8,380 nucleotides of DNA from Actinomycetota bacterium (GCA_009705435.1 WLTJ01000056.1:1-8380), one strand, 5' to 3'. Shown: positions 1-7,061, counted from the first letter of the stretch. Made by a program: numbers and translations. Notes: generated by a model not told the origin, from the sequence alone.

Positions 1-300
1 CAGGCCTTCCAGATTTCCAAATATGTGAGTTTTGTGGGTTTGATGGTGGCCGCCTTTGGAATTGGTTTTGAGTTTCCTGTACTGCTGGTTTTTCTGCAAT
101 TGGCTGGAGTCTTGAAACCACGGCAATTAGTGCAGGGGTGGAGAGTGGCAATCGTCGTTATCGTTGTGATTGCCGCTGTGATCACCCCCTCCGGAGACCC
201 GATCACGCTCTTATTGCTCTCAGTTCCTCTCGTGATCTTTTACTTCCTGTCGATTTTGATTGGTCACTTAGCCACTCGAAATCGCAAGGATGACGATTAA
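1..300 (+). CDS. tatC: Sec-independent (twin-arginine) translocase subunit TatC, C-terminal part
   Basis: This is the last 99 codons of TatC, the polytopic inner-membrane receptor of the Tat pathway, which exports folded proteins carrying twin-arginine signals. The reading frame is open from base 1, so the gene starts outside the window. The fragment contains the segment FEFPVLLVFLQLAG (fragment residues 23-36), with the membrane-embedded Glu at residue 24 that matches the conserved Glu of TatC helix 4. A hydrophobic helix rich in V and I follows, then the loop ITPSGDP (residues 61-67) with the conserved Pro and Asp, and a final helix ending in a short charged tail (RNRKDDD). These are the known landmarks of the TatC C-terminal half. 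An internal GTG at base 25 is not the start, because the frame and TatC similarity continue upstream of it. The next gene, helY, starts 38 bases later, an order known from actinobacteria. Confidence 0.93.
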   Translation, partial: QAFQISKYVSFVGLMVAAFGIGFEFPVLLVFLQLAGVLKPRQLVQGWRVAIVVIVVIAAVITPSGDPITLLLLSVPLVIFYFLSILIGHLATRNRKDDD

Positions 301-332
301 GTCACTAGTTCGACCTTTTCACGGGGCAGACT

Positions 333-338
333 AGGAAG
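333..338 (+). promoter_or_regulatory. Purine-rich ribosome-binding sequence tight against the helY GTG start
   Basis: AGGAAG lies immediately before the GTG at 339. The spacing is shorter than usual for a Shine-Dalgarno element. The GTG is still the only plausible start: upstream the frame has no ATG, GTG or TTG before the in-frame TAG at 306-308, and the next internal ATG (408) would remove the FPLDRFQ helicase motif. Initiation may be weak or depend on ribosomes finishing tatC. Confidence 0.4.
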
Positions 339-2936
339 GTGCGGATTGACCGGCCGGCGCTGATCGCCCAGTACAAATTTCCTCTTGATCGTTTTCAGAT
401 TGAGGCCATGGATGTCCTAGATGTGGGCGAGTCAGTTTTGGTTGCGGCTCCGACAGGAAGTGGAAAGACGGTTGTCGCTGAATACGGGATTTCTTGTGCA
501 CTTGCGGACGGTAAACGGGCTTTTTATACGGCACCAATTAAGGCTCTCTCCAACCAAAAGTTCAATGATCTTGTTGAGCTCTATGGACGGGACAAAGTTG
601 GTCTTTTGACGGGAGATAACGCCGTCAATGGAGATGCCCCGATCGTGGTCATGACAACTGAAGTTCTCCGTAACATGATTTACGCGCGTTCGAGAGCCCT
701 TGATGATTTAGGTGTTGTGGTCTTAGACGAAGTGCACTTCATTCAAGATTCATTTCGGGGACCAGTTTGGGAGGAAGTTATCATCCACTTACCTCGCTCG
801 GTGAAGTTGGTGTGCCTCTCGGCAACCGTGAGTAATGCTCATGAAGTTGCTGACTGGATAAGTACGGTACGCGGGATGACGCGTTTTGTCGTGGAAGAAA
901 AGCGACCCGTCGAACTGGAAAATCTTTTTATGGTCGGCGATCGAACTTTTGAACGTGAACACCTTTTTCCGACCCTCGTCGATGGACGCCCAAACCCAGA
1001 AGGTGCGCGACTCGAGGAGCAAGCCCGCAAATTGGGTGGACGAAGCGCCGGCAAGGGTCGGGGTCGAAGGAGTTTGTACACGCCCTCGCGCCTTGATGTC
1101 GTCGAACGACTCAATGAGGAGGGTCTGCTTCCTGCAATATTTTTTATATTCAGTCGCAATGGTTGCAACGAGGCGGCCGAATCTTGTTTCAAACAAGGAC
1201 TCCGACTGACCTCTCCAGATGAGCGCCGGCGCATCACACAAATTATTCAAAGTCGTCTCGGAGATTTGGAAGATGATGATTTGGATGTTCTCGGGTATCC
1301 GCAATTCGTGGCTCAACTTGAGGCAGGTATCGCTGCTCACCATGCTGGATTGGTTCCGCCATTTAAGGAGACAGTTGAAGCGTGTTTTGTTGAGGGATTA
1401 GTGAAGATCGTCTTTGCTACTGAAACCTTGGCAGTCGGCATCAACATGCCAGCGCGCTCAGTGGTGATTGAAAAACTTTCAAAATTTACAGGAGAACATC
1501 ACGAATTCTTGACGGCAGGCGAGTTCACCCAACTGACAGGGCGGGCAGGTCGGCGTGGTCTTGACGAAAAGGGACAGGCCGTTGTGCTGTGGAATCCGTT
1601 TGTCACTTTTGAACAGGTCGCCGTTTTGGCGAGCAGTCGTTCTTTCCGCTTGACTTCATCGTTTCGTCCTACCTACAACATGGCTGTGAATCTCGTGCGG
1701 TCATATTCAAGTGAAGAAGCGCGCCATTTGCTCAATCTGTCCTTTGCCCAATATCAAACAGATCGCGATGTTGTCAAGATTGAAGCGCGCCTTGATCGTC
1801 GACTTGAGCAATTGGCTGAACTGCGAACAGCGGCGGAGAGCCCATATGGAGATATCCACGACTTCCGAGCGCGTATTGATGGCACATTGGGAGTACGTAG
1901 CGAAAGCGCAGTTGAGTTCTCTCTCAATCGCCTGCGTCCAGGAGCGGTGATTTATGTGGATAAGGCAAAGGTGAATGGTCGATGTGTTGTCCTAGCGACC
2001 GCTCATCGATCTGGTGGCGTGAAACTGAATGTATTGACCACTCAGAGAGCGACCTTGAATCTTTCGGCTCGTGATTTTCGTGAACCTGTTGTGACCCTTG
2101 GACATGTGCAATTACCCGAGCCATACGCTCCAACAAATCCAACCTTTCAAAAATTGGTGATTGAACGACTGATCTCAATGCGCGCCGAAGAGACACAGTG
2201 GACCACGCCAACTCCTGGGCATCAGGCTGTTCATCCAGTCGAGGATGATCCTGATTTGAAGGCTCGCTTGAAGGCTGCTGTGCAGTCTGATCGCCTCGCA
2301 CGTGAAGTAGACGATTTACGTAAACAGGTCAAAGCAAGAGGAAACTCCGTGGCTCGTAAGTTTGATCGAGTCCTTAAAATTCTTCAAGATTGGGAGTACA
2401 TCTCCGACTGGTCGCTGACAGAAAAGGGAGAAGTGCTGGCGCGCACGTTTCATGAGAGCGACTTACTGGTGGCTGAATGTCTTGATCGCGGTCTCTTAGA
2501 TGATCTCGATCCTGCAGCGATGGCTGGTTTAGCTTCGGTTTTTGTCTATGAACATCGTTCAAGTGAGCCACCTCCTGCGCCGTGGTTTCCTTCCGCTGAG
2601 GTCCGCAAAAAGTGGCGACGAATTGAATCTGTCAGTCGCGAATTGCTGCAGACGGAACAATCGGCGTCCTTAAATCAACATCGCCCACCTGACCCGACAT
2701 ACATCGCTATTGCCCATGCATGGGCGGCCGGTGAAGGCTTCGCAGAGGTCGTTGAGGCCGAGGAATTGTCGGGTGGAGATTTTGTCCGAACGATGAAGCA
2801 GTTGATTGATCTCTTACGGCAAATAACGACCATGGCTCCTTCGGCACAGACTAGAAGTTCTGCCGAGGCGGCAGCGAAACTTTTGATGCGTGGCGTTGTT
2901 GCGGCGTCAAGTTCGGTCCCTGGAGTTGCTCCATGA
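339..2936 (+). CDS. helY: DEAD/DEAH-box helicase of the Ski2/Mtr4-like HelY family
   Basis: Predicted ATP-dependent superfamily 2 RNA helicase of 865 residues, somewhat shorter than mycobacterial HelY (about 900). The visible motifs run in order: Q-like FPLDRFQ (residues 14-20), Walker A APTGSGKT (37-44), DEVH box (130-133), SAT motif III (161-163), FFIFSRNGCNEAA (from 268), AHHAGL (333-338), TETLAVGINMP motif V (361-371) and QLTGRAGRRG motif VI (398-407). A basic, Gly/Arg-rich linker (about 231-249) separates the two RecA domains. The C-terminal third carries the DSHCT-type helical domain, with LTEKGEVLAR and a GGDFVR stretch at 812-817. Family knowledge suggests a role in RNA processing or decay in the cytoplasm, but bacterial HelY is poorly characterised. 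It follows tatC closely, and its TGA overlaps the ATG of the next gene, so it is likely co-transcribed and translationally coupled. The GTG start is the only option before an upstream stop. Confidence 0.93.
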   Translation: MRIDRPALIAQYKFPLDRFQIEAMDVLDVGESVLVAAPTGSGKTVVAEYGISCALADGKRAFYTAPIKALSNQKFNDLVELYGRDKVGLLTGDNAVNGDAPIVVMTTEVLRNMIYARSRALDDLGVVVLDEVHFIQDSFRGPVWEEVIIHLPRSVKLVCLSATVSNAHEVADWISTVRGMTRFVVEEKRPVELENLFMVGDRTFEREHLFPTLVDGRPNPEGARLEEQARKLGGRSAGKGRGRRSLYTPSRLDVVERLNEEGLLPAIFFIFSRNGCNEAAESCFKQGLRLTSPDERRRITQIIQSRLGDLEDDDLDVLGYPQFVAQLEAGIAAHHAGLVPPFKETVEACFVEGLVKIVFATETLAVGINMPARSVVIEKLSKFTGEHHEFLTAGEFTQLTGRAGRRGLDEKGQAVVLWNPFVTFEQVAVLASSRSFRLTSSFRPTYNMAVNLVRSYSSEEARHLLNLSFAQYQTDRDVVKIEARLDRRLEQLAELRTAAESPYGDIHDFRARIDGTLGVRSESAVEFSLNRLRPGAVIYVDKAKVNGRCVVLATAHRSGGVKLNVLTTQRATLNLSARDFREPVVTLGHVQLPEPYAPTNPTFQKLVIERLISMRAEETQWTTPTPGHQAVHPVEDDPDLKARLKAAVQSDRLAREVDDLRKQVKARGNSVARKFDRVLKILQDWEYISDWSLTEKGEVLARTFHESDLLVAECLDRGLLDDLDPAAMAGLASVFVYEHRSSEPPPAPWFPSAEVRKKWRRIESVSRELLQTEQSASLNQHRPPDPTYIAIAHAWAAGEGFAEVVEAEELSGGDFVRTMKQLIDLLRQITTMAPSAQTRSSAEAAAKLLMRGVVAASSSVPGVAP

Positions 2937-3553
2937 CGATCCGTCGTGGTTCTGATTGGGGTCGTCTCGGGACTCCGCCTGAGGATCTACCTTCAGCAAG
3001 GTCGGATCGTGAAATCGGAGAGCATCTAGGGAATGGATTAAACACGATACGGCTGTGTGGGGGAGACATGTTCGCCACACTTGGCGGATCAACATCAGAA
3101 TCGCCGACACCAAGTTTGGAATTACCAATCGATGTCATGCAGATCAGTTTTAAACACTCACGAGATTCTGAGTTGAAAATACGTGTGGCGAGTTCGCATT
3201 GCGTTTTGCGGGCTATAAATGCACGAGGTGGTTGGTTTCGGGGCAGCTCCGTGGCCGTCATGAATGCCCAATATCTTGGGAAGTGGGACGTGGCTCCACG
3301 TGGACATCCCAATGATGGGAGAGTCGAAGTTTTAGAAGTAGATGCCCGCATGTCTGTGCGCCAAAGGATGATCGCGCGATTGCGAATGAAGACAGGAACG
3401 CACCTGCCTCATCCGGATATCTCTGTGAAGAGTGTCAGCGAATTCACATGGTCCGGTTCTGCACTGACGATGTGGATTGATGGGGCGAAGATTGGCGTGG
3501 TTCAGTTTGTAGAGATTCAGGTGATGAAAGATTTCGCTACATTATGGATATGA
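2933..3553 (+). CDS. Protein resembling the C-terminal domain of YegS/diacylglycerol kinase family lipid kinases (catalytic half missing)
   Basis: A 206-residue soluble protein with no signal peptide or membrane helix visible. By eye it matches the latter part of YegS/DAGK-type lipid kinases. GGDMFATLGG (residues 43-52) resembles the GTGNDFARTLG segment of that family. LPIDVMQI follows, then MNAQYLGKWDVAPRGHPNDG (110-129), the counterpart of the 'vaNg...aP.A...DG.l.v' block, and WIDGAKIG (from 181) corresponds to the late 'iDGE' strand. The ATP-binding GGDGT motif of the N-terminal catalytic domain is absent, so kinase activity is not expected from this chain alone. A binding or accessory role is an inference. 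The ATG overlaps the helY stop as ATGA, which implies translational coupling. No separate Shine-Dalgarno sequence is obvious. The family assignment comes from pattern recognition, not a search. The alternative is a conserved hypothetical protein of unknown function. Confidence 0.72.
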   Translation: MTIRRGSDWGRLGTPPEDLPSARSDREIGEHLGNGLNTIRLCGGDMFATLGGSTSESPTPSLELPIDVMQISFKHSRDSELKIRVASSHCVLRAINARGGWFRGSSVAVMNAQYLGKWDVAPRGHPNDGRVEVLEVDARMSVRQRMIARLRMKTGTHLPHPDISVKSVSEFTWSGSALTMWIDGAKIGVVQFVEIQVMKDFATLWI

Positions 3554-3559
3554 GGGAGA
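3554..3559 (+). promoter_or_regulatory. Ribosome binding site of the M20 amidohydrolase gene
   Basis: GGGAGA starts directly after the upstream stop codon and lies about 9 bases before the first of two adjacent ATG codons (3569 and 3572). This spacing favours 3569 as the start. Confidence 0.6.
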
Positions 3560-3568
3560 ACGGTTGTC

Positions 3569-4765
3569 ATGATGAACCCTGAAAAGACGGCGGCGATTAA
3601 TGAAATAGATCGAATCGCACCCAAACTCATTGACGTGAGCCACAAGATTCATGCGCATCCCGAATTGAATTTTGAAGAGCACTACGCACATGACTTGCTG
3701 TGCTCGGTCTTAGAAGAGTTTGGACTTCAAGTCACGCGACATGCTTATGGTGTGGCGACTGCTTTTGAGGCGGTCGCGGGAACTTCGGGTACTGAGGTCT
3801 TGGTTTTGCTGGAATATGACGCCCTCCCAGGCATTGGGCATGGCTGTGGGCATAACGTGATTGCGGCGGCTGGTTTAGGAGCAGGTTTGGCGGCAGCGGC
3901 ACTTGCCCAACAAGTTGGTGGACGGGTGCGGATCTTGGGTACCCCTGCTGAAGAAGGTGGGGGCGGAAAAATCGCCATGGCCCGACAAGGCGCATTCAGT
4001 ACTGGAGTGGCAGCAATGATGGTCCATCCAGCGGACGCTGATCTCATTCGGATGGACTCCATTGCTGTGCACACTGTGGACGTGACCTATCAGGGTAAGG
4101 CGGCTCACGCAGCTGCTGCACCGTGGGAAGGGCGCAACGCTCTCGATGCAGCGGTTTTGGGGTACGTCAATGTGGCTGCTCTGCGTCAACACATTCGTCC
4201 CTCGGAACGGATTCACGGAATCTTTACGGAGGCAGGCGAGAAACCGAATATCGTGCCTCGGCAGGCAGCCGCCACCTGGTATGTCCGATCGGACACCATT
4301 TCAAGTTTGCAGCCTCTCAAAAAACGTGTGTTGGCCTGTCTTGAGGGAGCAACCTCGGCATGTGGTTGCACTATGGACAGTCAATGGGACGATCACACCT
4401 ACGCCGACGTCAGAGACAACATGGCCCTTGTCGGTGCCTATGTGGAGAATATGACGGCACTCGGTCGCCAAGTCATGGATCCACGCGTCAGCGGGCACTC
4501 GGTTGTGGGATCCACCGACATGGGAAATGTTTCATACCTATTGCCTTCCATCCATCCCATGATCAAGATGGCCCCCGATGGGGTGGCGATTCATACCGAA
4601 GAGTTCGCACACTTCGCTGGTGGTGCGCTGGGAGACTCTGCCGTTGTGACCGGAGCGCAGGCGATGGCTATGACGGTGATTGATCTCTGGACTCAACCCG
4701 ACCTGTGTGCCCAGTTGAGCAGTGAGTTTGCTCAGGTGACAAGTGACATTGACGTTTTAGCCTGA
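3569..4765 (+). CDS. M20 family metallopeptidase/amidohydrolase (PM20D2/AbgB-like)
   Basis: Cytoplasmic zinc-dependent hydrolase of 398 residues, full length for the family, probably cleaving an amide or peptide bond in a small substrate. The catalytic domain shows EYDALPG with metal-ligand-region Asp84, GHGCGHN with His91, Cys93 and His95, PAEEGGGG with the Glu128-Glu129 pair, MVHPAD with His153, and a late His342 in AIHTEEFA. These fit the M20D-type pattern, in which Cys and His of the GCGH motif, Glu and two further His line the metal site. The dimerisation (lid) domain spans about residues 170-267, from VTYQGKAAHAAAAPWEGRNALDA to just after the ERIHGIFTEAGEKPNIVP block. That signature is typical of PM20D2-like and aminobenzoyl-glutamate hydrolase-like members. 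The substrate cannot be read from the sequence; dipeptides, N-acyl amino acids and folate breakdown products are all possible. It starts 15 bases after the preceding gene and is probably the last gene of the tatC-helY operon. Confidence 0.88.
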   Translation: MMNPEKTAAINEIDRIAPKLIDVSHKIHAHPELNFEEHYAHDLLCSVLEEFGLQVTRHAYGVATAFEAVAGTSGTEVLVLLEYDALPGIGHGCGHNVIAAAGLGAGLAAAALAQQVGGRVRILGTPAEEGGGGKIAMARQGAFSTGVAAMMVHPADADLIRMDSIAVHTVDVTYQGKAAHAAAAPWEGRNALDAAVLGYVNVAALRQHIRPSERIHGIFTEAGEKPNIVPRQAAATWYVRSDTISSLQPLKKRVLACLEGATSACGCTMDSQWDDHTYADVRDNMALVGAYVENMTALGRQVMDPRVSGHSVVGSTDMGNVSYLLPSIHPMIKMAPDGVAIHTEEFAHFAGGALGDSAVVTGAQAMAMTVIDLWTQPDLCAQLSSEFAQVTSDIDVLA

Positions 4766-4803
4766 GCGAGAGTTGCGTCCGCGTTCTGGATAGTCGGAGC
4801 AAC

Positions 4804-4809
4804 TAGCGT
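4804..4809 (+). promoter_or_regulatory. Possible -10 element for a leaderless transcript of the ThyX-like gene
   Basis: TAGCGT fits the loose actinobacterial TAnnnT -10 pattern and ends 8 bases before the GTG at 4818, the spacing expected if transcription starts at or near the start codon. No clear -35 hexamer is seen. The nearest Shine-Dalgarno-like GGAG (4796-4799) is too far upstream to serve this GTG. The TAnnnT pattern is common by chance, so this is weak evidence. Confidence 0.25.
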
Positions 4810-4817
4810 GTCACCTC

Positions 4818-6419
4818 GTGACGGTTTATGCCCCAGAGGAGTTCACCGCCGAGGAGTCGGAAATTCTCCGACGCTATTTCACTAATTTGGACGGTCCAGT
4901 TTTCGCCCTAGTGAACTTGCCTGAGGTGGTTAAAGGTGCTTTGTTTGCTCGCTATAGCCGCACGCACAAAAGCTTGCGACGTTTATTTCTTGACGAGTTT
5001 GTGGGGGACTTGGACATCGCCGGTGATCAAAGTGTGGACGCCACGATTGGCTTGGAAAGAGCTGAAGAACTTTACGAAAAAGTCTTCTTCGAGTATGGCG
5101 ATGATTCTGTCGCTCAATTAGGTGGGGTTCATCTCGCTTGTGAACAAGCCAGCAATATTCTGACCAAGATTCTCGAGTGGGGTCGTCTCGCCAGTTATTT
5201 GGAGCAGAGTACGCGTTACATCGCTTACGACGCCCGCTTGGCTGGTCGTTACCGTTTTTATCGGGACCCCGAAGTTTTAACCTCCCGTTTTGGGACGCGT
5301 TACGTTGGCGATTTAGATCGCATGTTCGACTCATATTCAGTTCTGATGGAGAAGGTCACCGAGCATATTCGCGCGACGGTCAAGCGGGATCCTGCGGACA
5401 GTGATTTCGTTTTTCGGATGGCCACGCGCGCTAAGGCCCTTGATGCGGTACGCGGGGTCTTGCCAGCTGCTTCTTTGTCTAACGTTGGTATTTATGGCAG
5501 TGGCCAATCCTACGAATCAATGTTGATTCGGATGCGTGCGCATCCTTTGCCAGAAGCGCGACAATACGCCGATTTGATGTTGGAGGAATTGCGCAAGGTG
5601 ATCCCGAGTTTCTTACGACGAGTTGACTTGGCGGATCGCGGTGGTCGTTGGAGTGACTATCTGAGCGACAATCGAGAAAATACTCAAGAGGTTGTCCGAG
5701 GTCTGTTTGATGAGACTCCAGTGGATCACAGTGCCGCAGTCGTGTTGACAGATTTTGATCCTGATGGTGAAGATAAATTAATAGCGGCCATCTGTTATTC
5801 GCACACAAGTTTGCCTGAGACGCAGATCATGCAACGCGTGCAGCGTCTGGGGCATGATGAGAAAGTGGCCATCCTGAAGTCGTACATCGGTGAGCGTGAG
5901 AATCGCCGTCATCGTCCAGGACGAGCCTTTGAACGCATTGACTATCGCTTTGATGTGTTGTCGGACTATGGCGCTTTTCGCGATATGCAGCGCCATCGTT
6001 TGCTGACAATTGAATGGCAACCACTTTCGGCCAATCATGGCTACACACGACCAGATCTGATTGATGAAGCGGGTATGACTCCCGTTTTCGACGAGGTCAT
6101 GAACCGCTCGGCGGCCTTATATGACGATCTCAAACCCGAGTTCCCTCAGCAGGCCACATACGCCGTGTCGATGGCCTACAGAGTGCGCTATGTGATGCAG
6201 TTCAACGCTAGGGAAGCGATGCACATGCTGGAATTGCGTTCCTCCCCACAAGGGCACCCGGCGTATCGCCGAGTGGCGATTGAAATGCACCGACTGATCA
6301 GCGAGCAGGCCGGGCATAAGGCCGTTGCTGAGGCGATGACTCACCTCACGACGGAGGAGCCCGAATTGGAGCGTTTGGCGGCTGAAAGGCGTGCAGAAGC
6401 GAAACGTGGAGGCAAGTAA
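4818..6419 (+). CDS. Tandem-domain FAD-dependent thymidylate synthase (ThyX)-like protein
   Basis: A 533-residue protein, about twice the length of canonical ThyX (roughly 220-250), that appears to hold two ThyX-like domains. Canonical ThyX is a flavoenzyme making dTMP from dUMP, with the signature RHRxxSxNExSxRYS. The N-terminal domain has WGRLASYLEQSTRY (residues 121-134), which keeps Ser126, Glu129, Ser131 and Arg133 but has lost RH. It also has RGVLP (212-216), matching the ThyX ARxVLP segment. The C-terminal domain has QRHRLLTIEWQ (391-401) with RHR intact, but Pro402 replaces the conserved Ser. It also has NAREAMHMLELR (463-474), matching the NxR...LR end motif. GRAFERIDYRF precedes RHR, as in the family. 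Catalysis is therefore uncertain, and no gene symbol is given. The start is GTG 4818, the only candidate after an in-frame TAG at 4791, and it lacks a well-spaced Shine-Dalgarno sequence. The gap to the M20 gene is 52 bases. Confidence 0.85.
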   Translation: MTVYAPEEFTAEESEILRRYFTNLDGPVFALVNLPEVVKGALFARYSRTHKSLRRLFLDEFVGDLDIAGDQSVDATIGLERAEELYEKVFFEYGDDSVAQLGGVHLACEQASNILTKILEWGRLASYLEQSTRYIAYDARLAGRYRFYRDPEVLTSRFGTRYVGDLDRMFDSYSVLMEKVTEHIRATVKRDPADSDFVFRMATRAKALDAVRGVLPAASLSNVGIYGSGQSYESMLIRMRAHPLPEARQYADLMLEELRKVIPSFLRRVDLADRGGRWSDYLSDNRENTQEVVRGLFDETPVDHSAAVVLTDFDPDGEDKLIAAICYSHTSLPETQIMQRVQRLGHDEKVAILKSYIGERENRRHRPGRAFERIDYRFDVLSDYGAFRDMQRHRLLTIEWQPLSANHGYTRPDLIDEAGMTPVFDEVMNRSAALYDDLKPEFPQQATYAVSMAYRVRYVMQFNAREAMHMLELRSSPQGHPAYRRVAIEMHRLISEQAGHKAVAEAMTHLTTEEPELERLAAERRAEAKRGGK

Positions 6420-6437
6420 GGAGAGATTGGGCTATTG

Positions 6438-6453
6438 TGTGACGGGAGTCACT
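6438..6453 (+). promoter_or_regulatory. CRP/GlxR-like palindromic operator candidate
   Basis: TGTGA-N6-TCACT matches the CRP-family consensus TGTGA-N6-TCACA at 9 of 10 half-site positions. The inner part is a perfect dyad, GTGAC-GGGA-GTCAC (6439-6452). It lies in the largest intergenic gap, just before a possible -10 element, so binding there would more likely repress that promoter. As RNA it could form a 5-bp stem with a GGGA loop. That is short for a terminator, and no T-run follows. Confidence 0.4.
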
Positions 6454-6454
6454 C

Positions 6455-6460
6455 TAATAT
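6455..6460 (+). promoter_or_regulatory. Possible -10 element upstream of the acidic protein gene
   Basis: TAATAT fits TAnnnT and shares 4 of 6 bases with TATAAT. A TTGTGT at 6435-6440 could be a -35 element, but the 14-base spacer is short. A second candidate, TAACAT, lies at 6487-6492. The 126-base gap after the ThyX-like gene is the most likely place in the window for a new promoter. Confidence 0.3.
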
Positions 6461-6529
6461 CCCACGGTTATCAGGCGTTCTATGCCTAACATCCGCGCTC
6501 GCCTCGCGTTTTTTCGGCGAATCAACTTT

Positions 6530-6534
6530 AGGAG
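6530..6534 (+). promoter_or_regulatory. Ribosome binding site of the acidic DUF4193-like gene
   Basis: AGGAG lies 11 bases before the ATG at 6546. This supports ATG 6546 over the upstream in-frame TTG at 6435, which would add 37 residues lacking the acidic character of the rest of the protein. Confidence 0.65.
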
Positions 6535-6545
6535 TTAGAGACAAA

Positions 6546-7061
6546 ATGGCAGCAGAAGAAGACAATGTTGTGGATCCAGATGATCTCGCGGAGGGTTTCC
6601 TCGAAGAGGGCGATGATGTTGATGGTGATCCCGATGATCTGCTTGCAGGTGATTTAGACGACGAGATTGACGACGGAGCTTTAGAGGATGAGGTTCCGTT
6701 ACCCGCCGACGAAGATGAAGAACCGGTCACGGCACTCTCGAAAAAGAAGGCCAAGAAAGCCAAGAAGTCTGTCGCTGCCGAGGAAGAGGAAGATGACGAC
6801 GACGACGATTTGCTCGGCGAAGACGATATCGAGTCAGACTTAGCCAAGATTCTTGATGCTGCGGTTAAAGGTCGTAGTGAAGATGATGAGGAAGAAGCCG
6901 AGGAGGAAGAGGAAGATATTCAAGCCTCTAATGACCCCGAGTCTGGCATTCAGCCGAAACGACCCGATGAGCGCATGTGCACTCAATGTTTCCTTTTGGT
7001 CCGTAAAGGCGCTCCGATGTGTCCCATCGGCGATGACGCTTGTCCTTTATTTCCTTCGTAA
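6546..7061 (+). CDS. Highly acidic DUF4193-like protein with C-terminal cysteine (zinc-ribbon-like) motif
   Basis: A 171-residue protein dominated by acidic residues: by hand count 63 Asp/Glu against 15 Lys/Arg. Residues 1-65 contain no Lys or Arg. A lysine patch KKKAKKAKK follows at 66-74, then tracts EEEEDDDDDD (79-88) and EDDEEEAEEEEED (112-124), separated by a short amphipathic-looking segment DIESDLAKILDAAVKGR (94-110). The C-terminus carries Cys145, Cys148, Cys159 and Cys166 (CxxC-x10-C-x6-C), a likely single zinc site. The order of acidic region, 'xxLxxIL' segment and CxxCFL motif resembles actinobacterial DUF4193 proteins, whose function is unknown. The second cysteine pair differs from the CRDC end I recall for that group. 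Most of the chain is probably disordered and cytoplasmic. A role in binding RNA polymerase, ribosomes or basic proteins would be guesswork. It has its own good Shine-Dalgarno sequence and probably its own promoter. Confidence 0.75.
   Translation: MAAEEDNVVDPDDLAEGFLEEGDDVDGDPDDLLAGDLDDEIDDGALEDEVPLPADEDEEPVTALSKKKAKKAKKSVAAEEEEDDDDDDLLGEDDIESDLAKILDAAVKGRSEDDEEEAEEEEEDIQASNDPESGIQPKRPDERMCTQCFLLVRKGAPMCPIGDDACPLFPS

Noticed and set aside
789..1343. Long minus-strand open frame (184 codons) opposite helY.
   Set aside because: It lies fully within helY, whose helicase motifs are continuous through this region. The antisense translation shows no recognisable domain.
6494..6514. CGCG-N7-CGCG followed by six T's resembles a small intrinsic terminator.
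   Set aside because: The stem is only 4 bp. A competing pairing (TCGCC at 6499-6503 with GGCGA at 6516-6520) uses the same bases. It lies in the leader just before the ribosome binding site, where a terminator would silence the gene unless regulated.
6435..6545. An in-frame TTG at 6435, with GGAGAG (6420-6425) 9 bases before it, would extend the acidic protein by 37 residues.
   Set aside because: The added segment is not acidic and contains the CRP-like dyad and possible promoter. ATG 6546 has its own AGGAG and gives a protein matching the acidic family pattern. The extension cannot be fully excluded.
6449..6847. Minus-strand open frame rich in serine (132 codons) opposite the acidic protein.
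   Set aside because: The serine runs are simply the complement of the Asp/Glu codon tracts on the + strand.
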